Below, piece by piece: positions 44,648 to 53,185 of a stretch of DNA of 64,000 nt. The position numbers were made by a program, and so were the translations under genes. The notes under the pieces were generated by a model that ran no database searches, was not told where the DNA came from, and saw only the letters and a program-made list of their open reading frames with translations. Numbering within the stretch: the first letter of the stretch is position 1; each line of letters starts with the position of its first letter. Source of the DNA: JAEEJA01 sp036343175 (GTDB taxonomy: Bacteria; Bacillota; Clostridia; Lachnospirales; Lachnospiraceae); the NCBI GenBank assembly GCA_036343175.1, contig JAZASR010000007.1:30572-94571 (forward strand), in the 5' to 3' direction.

Positions 44648-46018
44648 ATGCAGATTGCAGAAAATATTTATTTTCAGGTATCGAAGTACCTGATAATACT
44701 GATATTTGGAATATATATACTGTCAGGCTTCAGGAGCCTGTCAGCGGCACAGTACAGCAGGTCGGGAAAGCATTTTAACGGCACCATACTAATACTTGTC
44801 TTTCATTTCCTGGCTGCCCTTACCATATTCATAGGCGAGCCGACGATGTCTCATGCCATAATATACGCGGCCCAGCTGTTAATACTGGTATTTATTTACA
44901 AAGCTTATACATTTGTCTATAAGGGCCTGTCATATCTGGTTCTCAATAATATGCTGCTTCTTTTATCTCTTGGTTTTATCATGCTTCTTAGGCTGAAGGA
45001 ATCATATTGCATAAGGCAGATGATATTTGCTTTTGTCTCAGCCATAGTCTCACTTTTTATTCCGATCCTGATAGATAAGTTCAAACATTTCGATAAGTTC
45101 GGACTATTTTACTGCATTGCAGGAATCTGCCTGCTGGGGCTTGTACTTCTGTTCGGAAATGAACATTACGGGGCAAAGAACTGGATTTCCATAGGTCCTG
45201 TCTCCCTGCAGCCTTCGGAATTCGTAAAGATACTCTATGCATTTTTTCTGGCTTCTTTTCTTTATAAGGATGCATCATTTAAAAGAGTTATCATAACAAG
45301 TGTATTTGCTGCAGTCCATGTTCTCCTGCTCGTTGCGGCACGTGACTTAGGCTCTGCTCTGCTTTTCTTTATTACCTGGCTTTTTGTGATAACAGCGGCC
45401 TCTGGTCATATCATATACCTGGCAGAAGGAACAGCCATCGGAGCAGGAGCTTCGATAGCGGCTTATCATTTATTCTCTCATGTAAGAGTCCGTGTAAAGG
45501 CTTTTCTCGATCCCTTTTCATCCATCGACAGCAGCGGTTATCAGATGGCCCAGTCTTTATTCGCCATAGGGACCTGGGGCTGGTTTGGTGCAGGACTTAC
45601 AAGAGGAATGCCGGAAAAGATCCCCGTTGTTGAGTCAGACTTTATATTTTCTGCGATAGCGGAGGAACTGGGAACAGTATTTGCAATACTCTTAATAGTA
45701 CTTGAACTCAGCTGCTTCATAATGTTCGTCAATGCAGCCATGAAGATGACAAACAGCTTCTATAAACTTGCTGCTTTTGGATTGTCAGTAGAATATATAT
45801 TTCAGGTGTTCTTAAATATCGGAGGAGTCACAGGCTTTATACCATCTACAGGCGTTACCCTGCCGCTTATCAGCTATGGCGGTTCGTCATGTGTCTGTAC
45901 CATCATTATGTTCAGTATCATACAGGGTATGTACGTGCTTTCAAAAGAAAACTCTGCTTATACTGACTCCGCTGAGAATTTTTTGAAGGAAGGAGCGGCA
46001 AAAGATTATGAGGACTGA
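44648..46018 (+). CDS. FtsW/RodA/SpoVE family peptidoglycan glycosyltransferase
   Basis: SEDS proteins polymerise glycan chains from lipid II and work with a class B PBP, here the product of the next gene, which overlaps by 11 bases. The 456-residue membrane protein has about twelve segments and the family motifs GAKNWI (as YGAKNWISIGPVSLQPSEF), DPFSSIDSSGYQ, and the late TGVTLPLISYGGSS. Its longer N-terminus (about four segments before the GAKNW loop, with the sequence HFNGTILILVFHF) is like the FtsW proteins found with PbpA in Actinobacteria and Clostridia. Whether it serves division, elongation or sporulation cannot be told. Confidence 0.92.
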   Translation: MQIAENIYFQVSKYLIILIFGIYILSGFRSLSAAQYSRSGKHFNGTILILVFHFLAALTIFIGEPTMSHAIIYAAQLLILVFIYKAYTFVYKGLSYLVLNNMLLLLSLGFIMLLRLKESYCIRQMIFAFVSAIVSLFIPILIDKFKHFDKFGLFYCIAGICLLGLVLLFGNEHYGAKNWISIGPVSLQPSEFVKILYAFFLASFLYKDASFKRVIITSVFAAVHVLLLVAARDLGSALLFFITWLFVITAASGHIIYLAEGTAIGAGASIAAYHLFSHVRVRVKAFLDPFSSIDSSGYQMAQSLFAIGTWGWFGAGLTRGMPEKIPVVESDFIFSAIAEELGTVFAILLIVLELSCFIMFVNAAMKMTNSFYKLAAFGLSVEYIFQVFLNIGGVTGFIPSTGVTLPLISYGGSSCVCTIIMFSIIQGMYVLSKENSAYTDSAENFLKEGAAKDYED

Positions 46019-47453
46019 AGATGATAAAAAAAAGACCGGTAATACAGACAGAAAAAAGACTGACCGCTATATACTGCTTACGACATATATATTTACCATC
46101 CTCTTTTTTGTGATGGCCGGCTTCCTGGTGAAATTTGTTTATAAAGACAGTCCCTCGATCATTAATAACTCGTACAATAAAAGGGATTCGCAACTTGAAA
46201 AATATGTAAAGCGCGGAAAAATAATGTCCTCTGACGGTCTTGTGCTTGCAGAGACCGTGAGAACAAACGGAAAGAGCAAAAGGACATATCCGCAGGAAAG
46301 GCTTTATGCACATGTGGTGGGAAGGACCTCCTATGGAAAGGCAGGACTTGAATCAGCAGAAGCTTTTCCGCTCTTAACATCTCATATCAATCCTGTGAGC
46401 CGTATCATAAGAGAGTTCCAGGGAAAGAAGCTGCCGGGTGATACGGTCGTTTCCACTCTGAATTCAAAGGTGCAGAAAGCTGCATATGATGCCCTTGGCT
46501 CTTATAAGGGAGCTGCGATAGCAATGGATCCGAATACCGGAAAGATACTTGCCATGGTATCCAAGCCTGATTTTGATCCCAATAATATTTCCTCAGAATG
46601 GGAGGAATTAAACAGCAAGTCAGCAGATGATTCAGCCCTTCTTAATCGTGCGACACAGGGGCTTTACCCTCCGGGCTCCACATTCAAGCTGCTTACATGC
46701 CTTGAATACATGAGAGAGAATAATAATTATCAGAATTACAGTTATGACTGCAAGGGGAGCGATATCTTTAACGGTGCTGCCATCAGGTGTTTTAGCGGTG
46801 AGGTTCATGGGAATGTCGATCTTATGTCATCAGTAGCTGAAAGCTGCAATTGCTCATTTGCAAATATCGGAATGAAGCTCGACCTTAAGAAATTCCATAA
46901 ATTTGTGACAAATGCAGGATATAATTCAGCGCTTCCTGTAGATTTTGAATACAGCAAATCAAGGTATGAAATGAAAACCGGGGCCGATTCAGGTGAGATA
47001 GTCGGTACTTCTATAGGTCAGGGAAAGACCATGGTAACTCCTCTCTTAAATGTCATGATAACATCTGCAATTGCAAATAATGGCATCATGATGAGACCAT
47101 ACCTGGTCGACAGGGTGAAAAGCCGTGATAACAGCTATAAGAGGAAGACCAAGCCAGCGGCAATAAAGAGAATAGCCGGAGTAAAAAAAGTCAAGGCATT
47201 AAAGTCATATATGGAGACTGCAGCAAATACCGGAACAGCTTCTCTTCTTGCTTCTCTTTCCTATCCCTGTGCCGGCAAGACAGGAACTGCTGAGTTCGAT
47301 TCCAGCGGAACATCTCATGCCTGGTTCGTAGGATACGCTCCGGCGGATGATCCGAAGATTGCGGTAGCGGTAGTTGTTGAAGGGGCAGGAACAGGAAGCA
47401 CCTATGCAGTGCCTGTGGCAAGATCGATGTTTGCAGCGGCGCTTGGGTATTGA
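46008..47453 (+). CDS. Class B penicillin-binding protein (PbpA-like transpeptidase)
   Basis: This peptidoglycan transpeptidase acts with the FtsW/RodA protein upstream. The 481-residue chain has one membrane anchor (about 25-48), a dimerisation region beginning RGKIMSSDGLVLAET, and the transpeptidase motifs STFK (catalytic Ser224, 224-227), SCN (279-281) and KTG (424-426). At 481 residues it is compact, like actinobacterial PbpA, rather than the 600-700 of PBP2. Start ATG lies within the ftsW gene. Confidence 0.93.
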   Translation: MRTEDDKKKTGNTDRKKTDRYILLTTYIFTILFFVMAGFLVKFVYKDSPSIINNSYNKRDSQLEKYVKRGKIMSSDGLVLAETVRTNGKSKRTYPQERLYAHVVGRTSYGKAGLESAEAFPLLTSHINPVSRIIREFQGKKLPGDTVVSTLNSKVQKAAYDALGSYKGAAIAMDPNTGKILAMVSKPDFDPNNISSEWEELNSKSADDSALLNRATQGLYPPGSTFKLLTCLEYMRENNNYQNYSYDCKGSDIFNGAAIRCFSGEVHGNVDLMSSVAESCNCSFANIGMKLDLKKFHKFVTNAGYNSALPVDFEYSKSRYEMKTGADSGEIVGTSIGQGKTMVTPLLNVMITSAIANNGIMMRPYLVDRVKSRDNSYKRKTKPAAIKRIAGVKKVKALKSYMETAANTGTASLLASLSYPCAGKTGTAEFDSSGTSHAWFVGYAPADDPKIAVAVVVEGAGTGSTYAVPVARSMFAAALGY

Positions 47454-47538
47454 AATGAGGCTGCTTTTAATCCCATTGGCTTTAGACAATAGGTAAGTTC
47501 ACTATTATGTAAAATAATGGTAATTTATTATCTCAATA

Positions 47539-47547
47539 TGCTATAAT
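47539..47547 (+). promoter_or_regulatory. Extended -10 promoter of the second degV gene
   Basis: TGCTATAAT is a full extended -10 element, 144 bases before the ATG. No strong -35 box is seen. Confidence 0.5.
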
Positions 47548-47690
47548 AAATAAGCTCTGGTATTTTATGTCTGCGGTTCATTTTTCGTTTTGAACCGTAT
47601 GACGATTATGGAAAATACAGGATCATAAAACTTAAATTACAGGTATAATTATCAGAATTTGATAAATTTTCAGTTACCGGGAGGAAGATC

Positions 47691-48578
47691 ATGAATAAGT
47701 ATAAGATAATATGTTCATCAACAGTTGATATGCCGCTTCAGTGGTTTAAGGACAGAGATGTGCCATACATATCATTTCATTTCAATATGGATGGAAAGGA
47801 TTATAAAGATGACATGGGACAGACCATGCCATTAAAGGATTTTTATGAGAAGATAAAAAACGGCGCACTGCCAACGACATCACAGCCAAATGCCGAGGAG
47901 TATATAGAGATATTCAGGCCCTATCTTGAAGATGGTTATGACATCATTTATCTCGAACTGTCATCCGGGATATCTGCAGCTGTCAATTCATCCAATATTG
48001 CAAAGGATACCCTTCTTGAGGAATTTCCCGACAGAAGGATAGAGGTAATTGATACATTTGCGGCGTCTTCCGGATATGGTCTTCTTATGGACTATGCCCT
48101 GGATCTCAAGGACAATGGAAGCTCAATGGACGAAGTAATTGACTGGATAGAGAAGAATAAGCTCAAGGTCCATCACTGGTTCTTCTCATCTGACCTTTCA
48201 GCCTTTTACAGGGGAGGCAGGATATCGGCTACAAAGGCTGCTTTCGGCACCCTTCTTAATATATGTCCTCTCATGAACGTAGACTATCTGGGGAGACTCA
48301 TACCGCGTGAGAATATCAGGACAAAGAAAAAGGCAGCCAGAGCCATGGTCGATAAGATCGAGAAATTTGCGATCGACGGGGCATCATATGATGGAAAGAT
48401 GTTCATGTGCAATTCAGCCTGTGAGGATGATGCCCATATGGTAATTGATATGATAGAGGAAAGATACCCACAGCTTAAGGGAAAGATACTTTTAAATACG
48501 ATCGGCACCACGATAGGTACCCATACAGGTACCGGAACGGTCGCTCTCTTCTTTATGGGCGAGACCAGAACGGACTGA
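47691..48578 (+). CDS. DegV family fatty-acid-binding protein, second paralogue
   Basis: The protein (295 residues) has the ligand-pocket motifs TTSQP (62-66) and SSGISAA (91-97), and the YRGGRIS segment of the family. It differs widely from the first DegV in the window (for example, no NDSN-type start but CSSTVD), so the two probably prefer different acyl chains. It has a strong GGGAGG upstream. Neither copy is near a fakA. FakB-like function is inferred from family. Confidence 0.9.
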   Translation: MNKYKIICSSTVDMPLQWFKDRDVPYISFHFNMDGKDYKDDMGQTMPLKDFYEKIKNGALPTTSQPNAEEYIEIFRPYLEDGYDIIYLELSSGISAAVNSSNIAKDTLLEEFPDRRIEVIDTFAASSGYGLLMDYALDLKDNGSSMDEVIDWIEKNKLKVHHWFFSSDLSAFYRGGRISATKAAFGTLLNICPLMNVDYLGRLIPRENIRTKKKAARAMVDKIEKFAIDGASYDGKMFMCNSACEDDAHMVIDMIEERYPQLKGKILLNTIGTTIGTHTGTGTVALFFMGETRTD

Positions 48579-48643
48579 GGAGGAAAAAAGTTTATTGAAT
48601 ACGTAAATGTTTATTAAAGATAGAAGCTTCTCTTAACTTTTTC

Positions 48644-48672
48644 TTGACTTGTCACTGGTTCTATGATATAGT
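48644..48672 (+). promoter_or_regulatory. Promoter of rpmG-secE-nusG
   Basis: TTGACT (48644-48649) and TATAGT (48667-48672) with a 17-base spacer. Transcription would start near 48679 and give a leader of about 52 nt. Confidence 0.8.
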
Positions 48673-48731
48673 CTTAGGGCGATGTGACAGTCTTTTTTTT
48701 ATGCGCAAAATTTTGAATGGAGGTGAATGCT

Positions 48732-48881
48732 TTGAGAACTAAGATTACATTAGCATGCACAGAATGCAAGCAGCGTAACTACGATACCACAAAGGACAAG
48801 AAGAAGCATCCTGACAGGGTTGAGACCAAGAAGTATTGCAGATTCTGTAAAAAGCATACATTACACAAAGAGACCAAGTAA
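48732..48881 (+). CDS. rpmG: 50S ribosomal protein L33, zinc-binding type
   Basis: A 49-codon gene encodes L33 of the zinc-ribbon (C+) type, with two CxxC pairs at Cys9/Cys12 and Cys36/Cys39. The sequence MRTKITLACTECKQRNYDTT and the end KKHTLHKETK are typical. The start is TTG 48732, 8 bases after GGAGG; a GTG at 48723 in frame overlaps that site. It heads the usual rpmG-secE-nusG-rplKA order. It is too short for common ORF cut-offs. Confidence 0.95.
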   Translation: MRTKITLACTECKQRNYDTTKDKKKHPDRVETKKYCRFCKKHTLHKETK

Positions 48882-48914
48882 TTACAGGTCTATTATTGAA
48901 AGGAATTTCAGACA

Positions 48915-49145
48915 ATGGACGAAACTGAAGTAAAGGACACTAATAGCGAATCCAAAAAAGCTGATAAGTCCAAAAAGAAGAGCCGTTGGCAGGATTTCAA
49001 GAGCGAGTACAGGAAGATCGTCTGGCCTACTCCAAAGACCGCAGCTAAGGAGACCGGTGAGGTCATAGTTGTTACTACCCTGCTTGCGATCCTTATTGCC
49101 GGCATCGATCTTGTCATAAAGTTCGGACTTGACAGGATCCTCTGA
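48915..49145 (+). CDS. secE: Preprotein translocase subunit SecE
   Basis: SecE clamps the SecY channel. The 76-residue product has a charged N-terminal region of about 25 residues, the conserved amphipathic helix FKSEYRKIVWPTPKTAAKET and one membrane segment (about 48-68). Short single-span SecE is the Gram-positive form. AAAGGA precedes the ATG. Confidence 0.95.
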   Translation: MDETEVKDTNSESKKADKSKKKSRWQDFKSEYRKIVWPTPKTAAKETGEVIVVTTLLAILIAGIDLVIKFGLDRIL

Positions 49146-49194
49146 TCTTTTAAGAAACTGTAGATGACTTAGAGTTTTCAAAGGATGGATAAAT

Positions 49195-49719
49195 ATGGCA
49201 GATAGTGAACCACATTGGTATTTGGCTCATACTTATTCCGGATATGAGAATAAGGTAAAGACGGATATTGAACAGAACGTTGCCAACAATAATCTTGGAG
49301 ACAGGATTTTTGAAGTCATGGTACCTATGATCGAGGTAACAGAGAAGGCTGAGGACGGCCGCACCGTCACAAGACAGAAGAAGATGTTCCCGGCCTATGT
49401 CCTCGTTAAGATGATCATGAACGATGATACATGGTATATTGTTCGCAATACCCGCGGAGTCACAGGCTTCGTCGGTCCGGGATCCAAACCTGTTCCGCTT
49501 TCGGAGAGAGAGATCAAGGATATCCTTGCAAAGTCAAAGTCTGATGAAGCAGGATTTGGTATCGGTGACAAGGTAGTCGTAAAGAAGGGTGTCTGGGAAG
49601 ACAAGGTCGGCGTTGTACGTGAGATAAAGCACAAGGAGCGTACGCTTACTATTCATATCGATGTATTCGGCCGTGAGACCCCTGTCGAGATGAGCTTTGA
49701 CGACGTTGAAGTAATTTAA
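49195..49719 (+). CDS. nusG: Transcription termination/antitermination factor NusG
   Basis: NusG binds RNA polymerase and links it to ribosome or Rho. The 174-residue protein has the N-terminal domain (WYLAHTYSGYENKVKTDIE, then FPAYVLVKM and VRNTRGVTGFVG) and the C-terminal KOW domain (IGDKVVVKKGVWEDKVGVV). Length and order are canonical. Start ATG with AAGGAT upstream. Confidence 0.97.
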   Translation: MADSEPHWYLAHTYSGYENKVKTDIEQNVANNNLGDRIFEVMVPMIEVTEKAEDGRTVTRQKKMFPAYVLVKMIMNDDTWYIVRNTRGVTGFVGPGSKPVPLSEREIKDILAKSKSDEAGFGIGDKVVVKKGVWEDKVGVVREIKHKERTLTIHIDVFGRETPVEMSFDDVEVI

Positions 49720-49822
49720 GTAAAGTAGATCCATACACATTATCATACCGGCATACAGTCTGTCATGCCTGTATGCAGCTGGTCAATGATCTGTATGTAT
49801 GGGAGAAATGGAGATAAGTAAA

Positions 49823-50248
49823 ATGGCTAAAAAAGTCGAAGGTTATATTAAACTGCAGATTCCTGCTGGAAAGGCAACACCTGCTCCTCCCGTTGGACCT
49901 GCACTTGGACAGCATGGTGTGAACATTGTACAGTTCACAAAGGATTTCAATGCCAGAACTGCTAATCAGCAGGGCATGATCATTCCTGTAGTTATCACAG
50001 TATATCAGGATAAGAGCTTCAGCTTTATCACAAAGACTCCGCCTGCAGCTGTTCTTATTAAGAAGGCATGCGGTATCGATAAAGCTTCAGGTGAACCTAA
50101 CAAGAATAAGGTCGCTAAGATCTCCAAGGATAAGGTTCGTGAGATCGCAGAGCTCAAGATGCCTGACCTCAATGCTGCAACAGTTGAGGCAGCAATGAGT
50201 ATGATCGCTGGAACTGCAAGAAGTATGGGCATTACTGTTGAAGATTGA
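49823..50248 (+). CDS. rplK: 50S ribosomal protein L11
   Basis: L11 shapes the GTPase-associated centre of the large subunit. Counting from ATG 49823 gives the canonical 141 residues beginning MAKKVEGYIKLQIPAGKATP; TGGAG lies 9 bases upstream. A frame open to ATG 49799 would add eight residues not seen in the family. Conserved PPVGPALGQHGVNI and C-terminal GTARSMGITVE are present. Confidence 0.97.
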   Translation: MAKKVEGYIKLQIPAGKATPAPPVGPALGQHGVNIVQFTKDFNARTANQQGMIIPVVITVYQDKSFSFITKTPPAAVLIKKACGIDKASGEPNKNKVAKISKDKVREIAELKMPDLNAATVEAAMSMIAGTARSMGITVED

Positions 50249-50385
50249 TCAAAAGAGTAAGTATATAAGTATTCGCACATTTATAAAAAAGACTTTTACA
50301 CACTATTGGACGTTGTGGGAGGTCAGGATCTTTATGTACCGGATAAGATCCATTTCACAACCGCTAACACCACCAGGAGGTTTTT

Positions 50386-51081
50386 ATGAAAAGAGGAAAG
50401 AAATACGTTGAGGCTGCCAAGCTTATTGATAAGACTAAGCAGTATGATGTTGAAGATGCTGTAAAGCTCGTTAAAGAGACAGCTAAGGCTAAGTTTGATG
50501 AGACAATTGAAATGCACTTAAGAATGGGTGTTGATGGTCGTCATGCAGATCAGCAGATCCGCGGCGCTGTCGTACTTCCAAACGGAACAGGTAAGAATGT
50601 AAAGGTCCTCGTATTCGCTAAAGGTGCCAAGGCTGATGAGGCTCAGGCAGCAGGTGCTGATTATGTGGGAGCTGAGGAGCTTATTCCTAAGATCCAGAAT
50701 GATGGATGGCTCGATTTCGACGTTGTAGTTGCTACACCTGATATGATGGGTGTTGTAGGACGTCTCGGCCGTGTACTTGGTCCTAAGGGTCTCATGCCTA
50801 ATCCAAAGGCCGGGACAGTTACTATGGACGTAACAGGTGCTTTAAAGGATATTAAAGCAGGTAAGGTTGAGTACAGACTTGACAAGGCTAACATTATCCA
50901 TGTTCCGGTTGGAAAGGCTTCATTCACAGAGGATCAGCTTGCAGAAAACATTAATGCTCTTATGGAAGCTATCGTAAAGGCTAAGCCTGCAACTGCAAAG
51001 GGTCAGTATTTCAAGAATGTAAGTATCGCATCTACAATGGGCCCTGGCATTAAGCTCAATACTATCAAGTATGGCGTCTGA
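50386..51081 (+). CDS. rplA: 50S ribosomal protein L1
   Basis: L1 forms the stalk by the E site and represses its own operon. The 231-residue protein has MKRGKKYVEAAKLID, the LRMGVDGRHADQQIRG segment and GPKGLMPNPKAGTV. AGGAGG precedes the ATG. A strong terminator follows 64 bases after the stop; rplJ and rplL, which usually come next, are not found here. Confidence 0.97.
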   Translation: MKRGKKYVEAAKLIDKTKQYDVEDAVKLVKETAKAKFDETIEMHLRMGVDGRHADQQIRGAVVLPNGTGKNVKVLVFAKGAKADEAQAAGADYVGAEELIPKIQNDGWLDFDVVVATPDMMGVVGRLGRVLGPKGLMPNPKAGTVTMDVTGALKDIKAGKVEYRLDKANIIHVPVGKASFTEDQLAENINALMEAIVKAKPATAKGQYFKNVSIASTMGPGIKLNTIKYGV

Positions 51082-51144
51082 TCGCATATTCGATACAAAC
51101 ATTCAAATTTACATACAGGGTGTCTGAAACGTGAGCGGACATCC

Positions 51145-51179
51145 AAAAAGGAGCAGTGCATCAGCACTGCTCCTTTTTT
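51145..51179 (+). terminator. Terminator of the rplKA operon
   Basis: A perfect 15-bp stem (AAAAAGGAGCAGTGC with its complement) closes a 4-base loop and ends in six T. It lies just before repeat copy B. Confidence 0.93.
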
Positions 51180-51181
51180 CT

Positions 51182-51504
51182 CTTACGGTTTGCGGGGATG
51201 AGTTGTAAGCAATACTGCTTAGTCGCCGTGCTCGTAAAAATCATCCGCCCTGGTTTGCTTTCTTTGATTGTTTCTCCCTCGCGACCAGTAAAGCATTGTC
51301 GTCTCGGTCGCAACTTGAAAGCAAACTGGCGGGCGAAAACGCATTCCGCTAACGCGAAAAGCGTTCGAAATTGCCCGATATATGCCACCCTCACGTGGCA
51401 TATATCGCAGGCAATTTCCAAAGGTTGGCGTAAAACGCCAACCGATTTTCACGAATGAGCCACCCTTAGCACAGGTGCTAAAGTTCCCTCGCTCAAACCG
51501 TAAG
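51182..51504. repeat. Structured intergenic repeat, copy B
   Basis: The region between rplA and gdhA, more than 500 bases without a gene, holds this element of about 323 bp. Its ends are an 11-bp perfect inverted repeat (CTTACGGTTTG 51182-51192, CAAACCGTAAG 51494-51504). Inside are the 120-bp core shared with copy A (51218-51337), a hairpin with 9- and 13-bp stems (51367-51418), a GGTTGGCG/CGCCAACC hairpin (51423-51443), and an AGCAC-CT-GTGCT type hairpin. The last 52 bases match copy C in opposite orientation with 3 differences. Confidence 0.88.
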
Positions 51505-51534
51505 TGTTCAGAAAAGTATAGGTTTATGAGCATA

Positions 51535-51571
51535 AAAACAGGGAGGTGCATGAAATGCACCTCCCTGTTTT
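51535..51571. terminator. Terminator of gdhA
   Basis: A perfect 17-bp stem with a GAA loop (51535-51551 with 51555-51571, around GGGAGGTGCAT). On the minus strand it is followed by T residues, so it ends gdhA; it could also stop plus-strand read-through from the repeat. Confidence 0.9.
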
Positions 51572-51617
51572 GGATTTCCCAGGATGGGAATAAATTTCGG
51601 AAGTGATTTGCGAAAGA

Positions 51618-52979
51618 TCAGACGCAGCCCTGAGCCTTCATGGACTCGGCAACCTTAAGGAAGCCTGCAATGTTAGCACCGGCCTGATATCTTTCAGGTC
51701 CTGTGATATCGAATTCTTTGGCAGCCTCATCAGAAGCCTTGAAGATGGACTTCATGATGTCATGAAGCTTATTATCGACCTCTTCGAATGTCCAGGCAAG
51801 ACGCTCGGAGTTCTGAGTCATCTCAAGACCTGATGTAGCAACACCGCCTGCGTTAGCAGCCTTTGCTGGTCCGTAGAGCATATTGTTGGAGAAGTATGTA
51901 TCGATAGCTTCCGGAGTAGAAGGCATGTTAGCACCCTCGCATACGCAATATACCTTGTGCTTTGCAAGGTTTTCAGCGCCATCCTTCTGGATCTCATTCT
52001 GAGTAGCACATGGAAGAGCGATATCAGCATCAACTGAAAGACCAGTCCATACTGAACCCTCATGGTATTCAGCATTCTTATGTGATGTACGCTTGCAATA
52101 TTCTGTAAGACGTGCTCTTTCAACCTCCTTAAGCTGCTTAAGAAGCGGAAGATCTATACCATCAGGATCATATATGAAGCCGTTGGAGTCTGAACATGTA
52201 ATACAGGTTGCTCCATACTCTGTAGCTTTCTCAATAGCATAAATAGCAACGTTTCCGGCACCTGATACAACAACCTTCTGGCCCTCGAAGCTCTTGCCAT
52301 TAGCATTGAGTACTTCATTTGTATAATAGCAGAGTCCATAGCCTGTAGCCTGTGTTCTTGCAAGTGATCCGCCATAAGGAATTCCCTTGCCTGTAAGAAC
52401 TCCTGACCACTCATTTCTAAGTCTCTTGTACTGACCGAAGAGGAATCCGATCTCACGTCCGCCTACTCCTATATCACCTGCAGGTACATCACAGTCAGGT
52501 CCGATATGTCTGAAAAGCTCTGTCATGAAGCTCTGGCAGAAACGCATGATCTCTCCATCGCTCTTTCCCTTAGGATCGAAATCAGAACCACCTTTGCCGC
52601 CGCCCATAGGAAGGGTGGTAAGTGAATTCTTAAATATCTGCTCGAATCCTAAGAACTTTATAACACCAAGATTTACTGTAGGATGAAGACGAAGACCTCC
52701 CTTGTAAGGTCCGATAGCTGAGTTGAACTGAACTCTGAATCCACGGTTTACCTGTACCTTGCCATTGTCATCGACCCAAGGTACACGGAAGATGATCTGT
52801 CTTTCAGGCTCTACGATACGATCGAAAACGCCTGCATCTACAAGATCCTGTCTTTTTTCAACAACTGGCTGAAGAGTAGTAAATACTTCTGTTACAGCCT
52901 CGATAAACTCAGGCTCACCCTGATTTCTTTTCTTTACTGTCTCCAGTAAATCACATAAATACTTGTTAGTTAACTCCAT
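51618..52979 (-). CDS. gdhA: Glutamate dehydrogenase, NADP type (hexameric)
   Basis: This enzyme makes glutamate from 2-oxoglutarate and ammonia, the usual route in ammonia-rich gut or rumen settings. The 453-residue protein has the family blocks PYKGGLRLHPTVNLGVIKFLGFEQ (in part: KGGLRLHPTVNLG), the active-site GGGKGGSDFDPKGK, the DVPAGDIGVGGREIG segment and the nucleotide loop GAGNVAIYAIEKA. Length fits the small hexameric enzymes. AGGAGG precedes the ATG on the minus strand. A dyad motif upstream is shared with the aminotransferase gene. Confidence 0.96.
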   Translation of the reverse strand: MELTNKYLCDLLETVKKRNQGEPEFIEAVTEVFTTLQPVVEKRQDLVDAGVFDRIVEPERQIIFRVPWVDDNGKVQVNRGFRVQFNSAIGPYKGGLRLHPTVNLGVIKFLGFEQIFKNSLTTLPMGGGKGGSDFDPKGKSDGEIMRFCQSFMTELFRHIGPDCDVPAGDIGVGGREIGFLFGQYKRLRNEWSGVLTGKGIPYGGSLARTQATGYGLCYYTNEVLNANGKSFEGQKVVVSGAGNVAIYAIEKATEYGATCITCSDSNGFIYDPDGIDLPLLKQLKEVERARLTEYCKRTSHKNAEYHEGSVWTGLSVDADIALPCATQNEIQKDGAENLAKHKVYCVCEGANMPSTPEAIDTYFSNNMLYGPAKAANAGGVATSGLEMTQNSERLAWTFEEVDNKLHDIMKSIFKASDEAAKEFDITGPERYQAGANIAGFLKVAESMKAQGCV

Positions 52980-53021
52980 CTTTTACCTCCTGGTAAATGA
53001 ATTTTCTTTTGGACCTTAAAA

Positions 53022-53049
53022 TTATTACACAATTCGTTTAATTTTTCAA
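53022..53049 (-). promoter_or_regulatory. Promoter of gdhA
   Basis: On the minus strand TTGAAA (53049-53044) and TAATAA (53027-53022) are 16 bases apart, about 43 bases before the gdhA start. Confidence 0.55.
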
Positions 53050-53062
53050 TGAAAATTTGTGT

Positions 53063-53084
53063 TTTTGTATTATCGTATACAAAA
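53063..53084. promoter_or_regulatory. Operator-like dyad upstream of gdhA
   Basis: TTTTGTAT-TATCGT-ATACAAAA is a perfect 8+8 bp inverted repeat with a 6-base spacer, located 14 bases upstream of the gdhA -35 box, the place of an activator site. A related dyad lies at the aminotransferase promoter. Confidence 0.55.
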
Positions 53085-53185
53085 TCATCTGATCACGATT
53101 GAGAACTAATTTATTATTTTACGCGGGGATCAACATATTATGGCTGCTTTGAATATGCCCGGCCCAGGATCTTATGCCGGATATG

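Noticed and set aside
48673..48731. Ribosomal protein leader in front of rpmG
   Set aside because: The 52-nt leader has a T run but no stem that I can see before it.
51082..51144. L10 leader after rplA
   Set aside because: The space is short, no leader fold was seen, and no rplJ follows.
51156..51560. Frames of 86-113 codons on both strands between rplA and gdhA
   Set aside because: They run through a terminator and the structured repeat, with no ribosome binding sites or protein-like composition.
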